6,333 nucleotides of DNA from Clostridia bacterium (GTDB lineage Bacteria; Bacillota; Clostridia; Oscillospirales; Butyricicoccaceae): positions 1 through 6,333 of the forward strand of contig JAFQKM010000104.1 in the NCBI GenBank assembly GCA_017396925.1, in the 5' to 3' direction. This document shows positions 1 to 5,418 of the stretch, in pieces. The notes under the pieces are model-generated. The model did not search any database, was not told where the DNA came from, and worked only from the letters and a program-made list of their open reading frames with translations. Made by a program: the position numbers and the translations under genes. The first letter of the stretch is position 1, and every line of letters starts with the position of its first letter.

Positions 1-385
1 CGAGACCTATACCGACTTTAATACACTGGCCGGCGCCAAGCTGGCAGTGCAGAAGGGTTCGGTCCAGCTGGAGATCGCCAAGGCTCATCTGTATGACTGT
101 GAGCTGGTCGAGCTTCAGTCGGCCGAGGATATGTTCTATCGTCTGGCCATCGGTGAAGTCGACGCCGTTCTGGTTGCCGGCAGCGTCGCCGACAGCTATA
201 CCGCTGCCAACACAGCGCTGGTCATCATGGAGCAGGAGTTCCCCGAGAGCGAAGGCTGCAGCGTCTGGGTTGCCAAGGATGACCCCAAAGGCCTGATGGA
301 GCAGATCAACCAGACAGTTGATTATGTTAAGATCAACAACCTCTATAACGGCTGGCTGGATCAGGCTGCCGAGCTGAACAGATAA
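1..385 (+). CDS. ABC transporter substrate-binding protein, amino-acid type (3' fragment)
   Basis: The reading frame enters from the left edge (first full codon at base 2) and ends at TAA 383-385, leaving 127 C-terminal residues. The text fits the second lobe of family 3 solute-binding proteins (SBP_bac_3): an opening like 'L-A-G-A-K-L-A-V-Q-K-G-S' matches the usual 'LkGkkVgVqkGt' hinge region, 'A-I-G-E-V-D-A-V-L-V-A' matches the 'l..GkvDAvv.d' strand, and the end (IN..V..V...G-W) matches the family's closing helix. Such proteins bind a polar amino acid or similar small ligand outside the membrane and deliver it to an ABC permease. The ligand cannot be told from this part, and the signal peptide lies outside the window. 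A strong terminator follows at once and no permease or ATPase gene comes after it, so this gene is the last of its unit or stands alone. The GTG at 47 is an internal valine codon, not the start. Confidence 0.85.
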   Translation, partial: ETYTDFNTLAGAKLAVQKGSVQLEIAKAHLYDCELVELQSAEDMFYRLAIGEVDAVLVAGSVADSYTAANTALVIMEQEFPESEGCSVWVAKDDPKGLMEQINQTVDYVKINNLYNGWLDQAAELNR

Positions 386-405
386 GACAAAACAAGATAT
401 CCCCC

Positions 406-437
406 GGCCCCTGCCGCTTTCGCGGCAGGGGCTTTTT
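406..437 (+). terminator. Intrinsic terminator after the solute-binding protein gene
   Basis: An 11-bp perfect GC-rich stem (407-417 pairs with 422-432) closes a 4-base loop (TTTC) and is followed directly by five T residues (433-437). It starts 21 bases after the stop codon. This is a textbook Rho-independent terminator and separates the transport gene from the operon that begins at zapA. Confidence 0.95.
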
Positions 438-467
438 CCATGCTCTTTAAAAATTGTGTAAACACTG

Positions 468-496
468 TTTGAATCGGCCCGTTTCTATGCTATACT
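468..496 (+). promoter_or_regulatory. Sigma-A type promoter with extended -10, upstream of zapA
   Basis: The -10 element TATACT (491-496) differs from TATAAT at one base and is preceded by TG one base upstream (488-489), giving an extended -10 (TGCTATACT). A -35-like element can be read as TTGAAT (469-474, four of six consensus bases, 16-bp spacer) or TTTGAA (468-473, 17-bp spacer). Transcription should begin near 503, giving a leader of about 90 nt. It is the only convincing promoter I see, so it probably serves the whole zapA-to-PBP2 cluster. It lies 30 bases past the end of the upstream terminator's T-tract, in a short AT-rich patch unlike the GC-rich genes on both sides. Confidence 0.75.
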
Positions 497-548
497 ATTA
501 GAGTATCTCAGTATGCCCATTTTTGGGTTTTGGGCGAAAAACAGAACA

Positions 549-577
549 AAATACAGATAGAATCATTCAAATACAGA
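549..577 (+). repeat. Pair of 9-base direct repeats in the zapA leader
   Basis: AAATACAGA occurs at 549-557 and again at 569-577, a start-to-start offset of 20 bases (about two helical turns). The second copy runs into the Shine-Dalgarno region of zapA. A shorter ACAGA also occurs at 541-545, giving three ACAGA in 37 bases. The repeat is seen directly. A role as an operator or as an RNA site controlling translation is only a possibility, because the region is A-rich and short repeats arise easily there. Confidence 0.5.
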
Positions 578-584
578 AGTGGGG
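577..584 (+). promoter_or_regulatory. Ribosome binding site that sets the zapA start at 593
   Basis: The purine-rich stretch AAGTGGGG ends 8 bases before ATG 593, the normal spacing. It is an imperfect Shine-Dalgarno sequence. It supports ATG 593 over the in-frame TTG at 530, which would add 21 residues with no resemblance to ZapA. Confidence 0.6.
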
Positions 585-592
585 TAAAAACT

Positions 593-892
593 ATGCAGAG
601 AGTCAACGTTACCATCGACGGCAAGACCTATACCATCGTGGCCGAAGACGACGAGAGCCACATCCTGCGCAGCGCCGAGCTGGTCGACAAGAGCATCCGC
701 GAGACCAAGCAGAACGGCCGCCTGTCGTCGGTCGACGGCGCCATTCTGGCCGCACTGAACATCGCCGATAAATATTTCAAGGCACAGCAGTCTTCCGACA
801 ATATGCGTGCCCAGATCCGCAGCTATGCCGACGAGTGCGCCCAGCTGCGTTCCGAGATCATCAAGCTTAAGAAGCAGAATAAAGAGGGTTAA
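593..892 (+). CDS. zapA: Cell division protein ZapA
   Basis: A 99-residue cytoplasmic protein with the usual ZapA plan. A small N-terminal beta domain begins 'RVNVTIDGKTYTI' (residues 3-15), followed by the helix with 'E-L-V-D-K-S-I' (29-35), a central 'A-I-L-A-A-L-N-I-A-D' helix (50-59), and a C-terminal coiled coil (about 60-96) rich in Q, R, E and K. ZapA binds FtsZ filaments and bundles them, helping the Z ring to form at midcell. Length and motifs are normal for the family. The start at ATG 593 is chosen because the family's conserved strand begins there and a ribosome binding site sits 8 bases upstream. The gene is the first of the operon, and the U32 gene follows after a 3-base gap. 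ZapA next to a U32 protein is, to my knowledge, a recurrent pairing in Clostridia. Confidence 0.9.
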   Translation: MQRVNVTIDGKTYTIVAEDDESHILRSAELVDKSIRETKQNGRLSSVDGAILAALNIADKYFKAQQSSDNMRAQIRSYADECAQLRSEIIKLKKQNKEG

Positions 893-895
893 TCT

Positions 896-2998
896 ATGGC
901 ACTGGAAGTCATGAGCCCTGCGGGCTCTCTGGAATCTGTTATGGCGGCCGTCCGCGGCGGCGCCGATGCCGTCTATTTCGGCGCCGGTGATTTTAATGCC
1001 CGCCGCAATGCCAAGAACCTCACCGACGAGGAACTGGCCACCGCCATGAAATACTGCCGCCTCCGCGGCGTTAAGACCTATATCACGGTCAATACTCTGG
1101 TCACCGACCGCGAGCTGCTCAAGGCCAAGGCCCTGATCGAAAAGCTGACCGTGCTGGGTGCCAACGCCCTGATCGTACAGGATCTGGGCATGGCCCGCCT
1201 AATCAAGTCGGTCTCGCCCGATATGCCCATCCACGCCTCCACCCAGATGACCGTCCACAATCTGGCCGGTGTTATGGCGGCCCACAAGATGGGTTTTTCC
1301 CGCGTGGTCCTTTCCCGCGAGCTGCCCCTCAGCGAGATCGCCTTCATCTGCAAAAACAGCCCGGTCGAGATCGAGATCTTCGGCCACGGCGCACTGTGCA
1401 TGTGCTATTCGGGCCAGTGCTTCCTGTCGGCAGCCATCGGCGGCCGCAGCGGCAACCGCGGCCTCTGCGCCCAGCCCTGCCGCATGATGTACAGCTATGC
1501 CGGCGAAAAGCCCGGCTATCCCCTCAGCCTCAAAGACCTGAGTGTGGCCACCTACCTGAAGGAGATCGAGAAGGCAGGCGTGCACTGCATCAAGATCGAG
1601 GGCCGTATGAAGCGCCCCGAATATACCGCACTGGTCACCAAAATCTATAAGGACGCCGTCACCTTCGGCAAGAATCCCTCCAAGGACGACCTTTACAAGC
1701 TGGAGACCCTCTTCTCCCGCGATGGCTTTACCAATGGCTATCTGGAAGACAAGAAGGGCAAGCATATGTTTGGCGTCCGCGGTGAAAACGACAGCCGCGA
1801 GGTCCGCGCCATCTATAAAGAGGCCCGCGAGATCTACGAGAGCGAGCCCGAACCCCCCGTTGTCGGCCTGACCTTCGACTTTACGGCCAGAAGCGGCGAG
1901 CATATGCGCCTGCTGGCCATCGATAAGGACGGCAATACCTATTCGGCCGAGGGCCCTGTGCCCGAAAAGGCCCTCAACCGTCCCACCTCCCGCGAGGACG
2001 TTTCTTCCGCCCTGCACAAGACCGGCGGCACGGTCTTCTTCCCCACCGATGTGCATATCGATCTGGAGGAAGGCCTGCGCATTCCCGCATCGGCGCTCAA
2101 TGCCATGCGCCGTCAGTGCACCGAAGGTCTGGCCTCGGGCCGCCGCACGCCGCCCCGCCGCGTCATTTCCGACTTCCAGCCCGGCGTCCGCCGCCTGGGC
2201 CACGACGGAAAGCCCGGCTATATCTACTCCTTCCTCAAGCTGGAGCAGATCACGCCAGAGATCCTCGACCTTCATCCCGACTATGTCTACCTGCCCCTGG
2301 GCGAGATCCACCGCAATCTGGATCTGATCTCGGCCCTGTGCCGCAAGGGCGTACGCTTTGCCGCCGTTATGCCCCGCATCACCTTCGACCGCGAGTGGGC
2401 CGCCATTCTGGGCCGCCTGCGCGACATCAAGAAGGCCGGCGTCGGCGCACTGGTCATCACCAATGTGGGCCATCCCTATCTGCTGGAGAGCCTGGGCTTC
2501 GAGCTGCGCGGCGACTTCGGCCTCAATGTTATGAACTCCCAGACCATCCGCGAGCTTAAGAATATGGGTACGGCTTCCTGCACCCTGTCCTTCGAGATGA
2601 CCCTGCCCCAGATCCGCGATCTGTCCTATCTGCTGCCTGCCGAGCTGATCACCTATGGCCGTCTGCCCCTGATGATCACCGAAAACTGCATGCTCAGCCA
2701 TCTGGACGGCAGCGGCTGCCCCTGCGACGGCGGCCCCGTTTATATTTCCGACAAGACCGGCCGATCCTTCCCCGTTTATAAGGAAGAGTTCTGCCGCAGC
2801 ACCCTCTATAACTCCGAGCCGCTGTGGCTGGCCGACAAGCAGGACGACCTGCGCGACCTCGGCCCCCGTTGGCATCGCCTCAACTTCACCACCGAGAACC
2901 CCAAGGAGTGCCTGCGCGTTGCCGTGGCCTACATCGAGGGCAGCAAATCGCAGCCCGGTAAGATGACCCGCGGCCTCTACTACAGAGGTGTTCAGTAA
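896..2998 (+). CDS. U32 family protein with DUF3656-type middle region; RlhA-like RNA hydroxylation enzyme
   Basis: A 700-residue protein. The N-terminal domain (about 1-290) is the Peptidase_U32 barrel, opening 'EVMSPAGSLESVMAAVRGGA' (4-23). It carries the family signature 'EIFGHGALCMCYSGQCFLS' (160-178), then 'GNRGLCAQPCR' (186-196) and 'CIKIEGRMKRPEY' (231-243). Cysteines C168, C175, C191 (or C195) and C231 match the C-x6-C-x15/16-C-x38/39-C spacing of the [4Fe-4S] ligands in the relative UbiU. A middle region (about 320-430) fits DUF3656. The third part (about 440-690) looks like a worn copy of the first barrel. E. coli RlhA has the same plan at about 650 residues and makes 5-hydroxycytidine in 23S rRNA. 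The TrhP branch acts on tRNA uridine 34. The old 'collagenase/peptidase' label is probably misleading. The start is fixed by AGAGGG (883-888), 7 bases before the ATG. Family assignment is firm; the exact RNA target is inferred. Confidence 0.88.
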   Translation: MALEVMSPAGSLESVMAAVRGGADAVYFGAGDFNARRNAKNLTDEELATAMKYCRLRGVKTYITVNTLVTDRELLKAKALIEKLTVLGANALIVQDLGMARLIKSVSPDMPIHASTQMTVHNLAGVMAAHKMGFSRVVLSRELPLSEIAFICKNSPVEIEIFGHGALCMCYSGQCFLSAAIGGRSGNRGLCAQPCRMMYSYAGEKPGYPLSLKDLSVATYLKEIEKAGVHCIKIEGRMKRPEYTALVTKIYKDAVTFGKNPSKDDLYKLETLFSRDGFTNGYLEDKKGKHMFGVRGENDSREVRAIYKEAREIYESEPEPPVVGLTFDFTARSGEHMRLLAIDKDGNTYSAEGPVPEKALNRPTSREDVSSALHKTGGTVFFPTDVHIDLEEGLRIPASALNAMRRQCTEGLASGRRTPPRRVISDFQPGVRRLGHDGKPGYIYSFLKLEQITPEILDLHPDYVYLPLGEIHRNLDLISALCRKGVRFAAVMPRITFDREWAAILGRLRDIKKAGVGALVITNVGHPYLLESLGFELRGDFGLNVMNSQTIRELKNMGTASCTLSFEMTLPQIRDLSYLLPAELITYGRLPLMITENCMLSHLDGSGCPCDGGPVYISDKTGRSFPVYKEEFCRSTLYNSEPLWLADKQDDLRDLGPRWHRLNFTTENPKECLRVAVAYIEGSKSQPGKMTRGLYYRGVQ

Positions 2999-3453
2999 TG
3001 CAGGACATCCGCATCCGCCGCATGGAGCAGAACGGCCGCAAAGCCCCCATGCCGGCATTTGCCACCGGCGGCGCTGCCGCCGCCGATCTGGCCGCCTTTC
3101 TTGAGGCGCCTGTGACCATTGAACCGGGCGCACGCTTTGCCGTGCCCACCGGGCTGGCCCTCGAACTGCCCGAAGGCTGGTGTGCCTTCGTCATGGCCCG
3201 CAGCGGCCTGTCCCTCAAGGCAGGGCTGGGCCTGGCCAACGGCGTCGGCCTGATCGACAGCGACTACCGCGGCGAGGTGCGCGTCTCGCTGCAGAACAAC
3301 AGCGATGTGCCCTTTACGGTGGAAGACGGCATGCGCGTGGCGCAGCTGCTCTTTCTGCAGCTGCCTGCCGTGCGTCTGATCGAGGCCGAGACCCTCAGCG
3401 AAACCGAACGCGGCGCCGGCGGCTTTGGCTCCACCGGCCTGCAGAAGATCTGA
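2998..3453 (+). CDS. dut: Deoxyuridine 5'-triphosphate nucleotidohydrolase (dUTPase)
   Basis: A 151-residue protein of the homotrimeric dUTPase family, which splits dUTP into dUMP and pyrophosphate, keeps uracil out of DNA and feeds dTMP synthesis. All five motifs can be read: motif 1 'GGAAAADL' (24-31), motif 2 'ARSGL' (67-71), motif 3 'GLIDSDYRG' (84-92) with catalytic D87 and the deoxyribose-contacting Y90, motif 4 'GMRVAQLLF' (111-119), and the glycine-rich C-terminal arm 'RGAGGFGSTG' (138-147) that closes over the substrate. Motif 1 departs from the common 'AGxDL': the glycine is alanine (A28) and the arginine after DL is alanine (A32). The start overlaps the U32 stop by one base (TAATG), with a good AGAGGTG ribosome binding site at 2984-2990, so translation is probably coupled. 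Length is normal for the trimeric family. Confidence 0.93.
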   Translation: MQDIRIRRMEQNGRKAPMPAFATGGAAAADLAAFLEAPVTIEPGARFAVPTGLALELPEGWCAFVMARSGLSLKAGLGLANGVGLIDSDYRGEVRVSLQNNSDVPFTVEDGMRVAQLLFLQLPAVRLIEAETLSETERGAGGFGSTGLQKI

Positions 3454-3491
3454 CCGCCGATTTTTATCCCAATCATCAGAGAGAAACAACT

Positions 3492-4061
3492 ATGATCATT
3501 CTGGCATCCCAGTCTCCCCGCAGAAGGGAGATTTTAGAAAAACTGATCCCCGACTTTATCGTCTGCCCTTCCGATGCGGATGAGCAGATCGACGAAGCCG
3601 ATCCCCGGGCCTATGCCATGGAGCTGGCTGTGCGCAAGGCACAGGATGTGGCAGCGGGCCATGCGGGCGATACCGTCATTGCCGCCGACACCATCGTCTG
3701 CCTGGGCGACCGCATTCTGGGCAAGCCCGGAAATGCGCAGGAGGCCCGCGATTACCTCCGCGCCCTGTCGGGCGAGGTCCACGAGGTCTATACCGGCGTG
3801 GCCGTTGTGCACAATGGGCAGCTCCATCGCTTCTGCGAATGCACCGAGGTGCATTTCCGCCATCTGACCGACGGGCTGATCGAAGGCTATATCGCCTCGG
3901 GCGAGCCGATGGATAAGGCCGGCGCCTACGGCATTCAGGGCATCGGTGGCCGCTTTGTCGAGGGCATCCACGGCGACTTCTTCAATGTCATGGGTCTGCC
4001 CCTCTGCGCCCTTTCCTGCCTGCTGGAAGAGCTGGGCATTGTGGGAGGCACACAGGCATGA
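3492..4061 (+). CDS. maf: Maf-family nucleoside triphosphate pyrophosphatase (probable dTTP/UTP type)
   Basis: A 189-residue cytoplasmic protein of the Maf/HAM1-like fold. It opens 'ILASQSPRRREIL' (3-15), the family's nucleotide-binding start. It then has 'AADTIV' (64-69) with the catalytic aspartate D66, 'GKP' (77-79), 'LSGEVHEVYTGV' (92-103), 'DKAGAYGIQG' (141-150) and the 'GDFFNVMGLPL' closing strand (161-171). The KAGAYGIQG form fits the YhdE/B. subtilis Maf branch that hydrolyses dTTP, UTP and modified pyrimidine relatives, rather than the YceF m7GTP branch. Maf has been linked to septum inhibition in Bacillus, which suits the cell-shape neighbours. ATG 3492 is chosen because the conserved motif starts at residue 3. 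The same frame stays open upstream into dut but matches nothing there. The ribosome binding site (AGAGA near 3479-3483) is weak. The gap from dut is 38 bases; the end overlaps mreC by four bases. Confidence 0.92.
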   Translation: MIILASQSPRRREILEKLIPDFIVCPSDADEQIDEADPRAYAMELAVRKAQDVAAGHAGDTVIAADTIVCLGDRILGKPGNAQEARDYLRALSGEVHEVYTGVAVVHNGQLHRFCECTEVHFRHLTDGLIEGYIASGEPMDKAGAYGIQGIGGRFVEGIHGDFFNVMGLPLCALSCLLEELGIVGGTQA

Positions 4062-4891
4062 AGCTGCTGCGTTCCCGCCTTTTCGGCTTTGTTCTGGCCA
4101 TCACCCTGCTGTGTACCGGCCTGATGGTCTGGTCGGCCTATACCGACCGTCCGTCGGTCCTCAGCCGCGGCCTGGGCATGGTGGTCACTCCCGTACAGAA
4201 TGTCCTGTCGGAGGCCGCCCAGGGCGTTAAGGATTTCTTTGGCTATTTCTACCGCTATGCGGCCCTCGAGGAAGAGAATGCCCGCCTTCAGGCCGAGATC
4301 GAGCAGTATCGCGAGATGGAGCAGAAATACCTTGTGGCCATCAACGAAAATACCGAGCTGCGCCAGCTTTCGGGCCTGGCCGCCAAGCATAGAGACTTTA
4401 CCTTTGAGCTCTGCCAGGTCTCGTCGGTCTACCGCGGCGCGGCACAGGTCGGTATGGTTTTAAGCAAGGGCTCCGATTCGGGCATCGAGCAGGGCGACAC
4501 CGTTATGACCAGCGGCGGTCTGGTCGGCTATGTATCGGCCGTCGGCCCCAACTACAGTGAGGTCGTCACCGTCCTCGATATCGCCTTCAAGGCCGAATCC
4601 AAGATCTCCCGCACCCGCGAGACGGTCATTGCCGAGGGCGATTTTGAACTGCTGTCGGACGGCTGCTTCAAGCTGTCCTACCTGCCCACCGACTGCAACA
4701 TTCAGGAAAAGGATCTGGTGGAAACCTCCGGTTATGCCGGCATCTATCCCCAGGGCCTCATTCTGGGCCGTGTGCGCGAGCTGCGCCGCGACGCCAGCGG
4801 TCTGACCAAGTATGCCGTCGTCGAGCCGGTCGACGAGATCACCGAGCTCAAGTGGGTCTATGTCGTCAAGGATTTCGAGGTCGTGGAATGA
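4058..4891 (+). CDS. mreC: Rod shape-determining protein MreC
   Basis: A 277-residue single-pass membrane protein of normal length. A basic N-terminus (KLLRSR) leads into a transmembrane anchor (about 8-27), followed by an extracytoplasmic coiled coil (about 67-105) and then the two beta domains of MreC. Conserved text includes 'GSDSGIEQGDTV' (138-149), 'GGLVGYVSAV' (153-162), 'TSGYAGIYPQGLILGRV' (223-239) and the closing 'VEPVDEITELKWVYVV' (255-270). MreC is a scaffold of the elongation machine; it binds and activates PBP2 and sits with MreD and RodA. The start overlaps the maf stop as ATGA, with GGGAGG (4043-4048) 9 bases upstream. In Bacillus mreC follows mreB; here it directly follows maf. 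C19 in the anchor is preceded by leucine rather than a small residue, so it is not a lipobox. Confidence 0.92.
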   Translation: MKLLRSRLFGFVLAITLLCTGLMVWSAYTDRPSVLSRGLGMVVTPVQNVLSEAAQGVKDFFGYFYRYAALEEENARLQAEIEQYREMEQKYLVAINENTELRQLSGLAAKHRDFTFELCQVSSVYRGAAQVGMVLSKGSDSGIEQGDTVMTSGGLVGYVSAVGPNYSEVVTVLDIAFKAESKISRTRETVIAEGDFELLSDGCFKLSYLPTDCNIQEKDLVETSGYAGIYPQGLILGRVRELRRDASGLTKYAVVEPVDEITELKWVYVVKDFEVVE

Positions 4892-5418
4892 TGCGCGACT
4901 TCACCCTGACCATCGACAAAAAGAAGGCCGCCAAGGCGCTGGGCTATCTGCTCTGCCTGACCGCCTTTTATATCCTTTCTTCGGCCCGCGGCGTACTTTC
5001 GGACGTCAACTATGCCACGGTCAATGCCCTGCCCTTTCTGGTGGCGGCCATCGCCTTTTACGACGGCCCCTATATGGGCGGCGTGATGGGGGTCTACGGC
5101 GGCCTGCTGCTGTCGATCTCGTCCAGCACCGTCGAGGGCGCCGAAGCGCTGGGCCTGGCCCTGTTCGGCGTGCTGTGCGGCAGCGTCGGCGTATTGTTCA
5201 TGCGCCGCTTTCTGCTGTCGATCCTGGCCTGCGGCAGCCTGTTCATCACGCTGCGCGGCATTTTTTCGGCCACCTATTATGCCCTGTTTTATTCCATCCC
5301 TTTCCGCAGTATCTTTGCCGGTTATCTGCGCATTCTGGCCATCTCGATCGTGCCGGGCGCAGTGGGCTATTTCCTGATCAAGGCCATCCACCGGCGTTTC
5401 TCCGAGGTCGAATACTAA
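4888..5418 (+). CDS. mreD: Rod shape-determining protein MreD
   Basis: A 176-residue, very hydrophobic protein with about six predicted membrane segments (near 14-31, 44-58, 61-80, 86-105, 108-126 and 142-165) and short polar ends. This is the normal size and shape of MreD, an integral membrane partner of MreC in the lateral-wall machine. MreD sequences are poorly conserved, so the call rests on size, topology and the place between mreC and a PBP2 gene. Two in-frame start codons stand side by side (4888 and 4891). GAGG at 4877-4880 gives 7-base spacing to the first and 10 to the second, so 4888 is preferred; it overlaps the mreC stop as ATGA. A longer in-frame extension into mreC adds nothing MreD-like. 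PBP2 begins immediately after the stop. Confidence 0.85.
   Translation: MMRDFTLTIDKKKAAKALGYLLCLTAFYILSSARGVLSDVNYATVNALPFLVAAIAFYDGPYMGGVMGVYGGLLLSISSSTVEGAEALGLALFGVLCGSVGVLFMRRFLLSILACGSLFITLRGIFSATYYALFYSIPFRSIFAGYLRILAISIVPGAVGYFLIKAIHRRFSEVEY

Noticed and set aside
530..592. An upstream in-frame TTG start that would lengthen ZapA by 21 residues
   Set aside because: The added residues lie in the A-rich leader and do not resemble ZapA, there is no ribosome binding site before the TTG, and ATG 593 has one at the right distance.
386..592. A structured RNA, riboswitch or small gene in the 207-base gap before zapA
   Set aside because: Apart from the terminator, promoter, repeats and short hairpin options listed, I see no known riboswitch core, tRNA-like fold or convincing small reading frame. 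The leader after the promoter is only about 90 nt and A-rich.
1199..3133. A 644-codon open frame on the minus strand opposite the U32 gene and the start of dut
   Set aside because: It is in exact register with the sense codons and stays open because the sense gene avoids TTA, CTA and TCA; it ends at 1199-1201, where the U32 gene uses a rare CTA leucine codon. Its translation is rich in A, G, Q and D, has no recognisable domain, and overlaps a clearly conserved gene.
3417..3465. Possible terminator at the end of dut: CGGCGG (3417-3422) with CCGCCG (3454-3459), followed by A and five T
   Set aside because: The stem is only 6 bp, the loop is 31 bases, half of it lies inside the coding region, and no promoter is visible before maf. 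At most it could attenuate transcription slightly.
3180..3491. Upstream extension of the Maf frame into dut
   Set aside because: The added text is arginine-rich out-of-frame translation of dut. The conserved Maf start motif begins right after ATG 3492.
4058..4120. Lipobox around C19 of MreC
   Set aside because: The residue before the cysteine is leucine, whereas lipoprotein signal sites need a small residue there; the segment is better read as the usual MreC membrane anchor.
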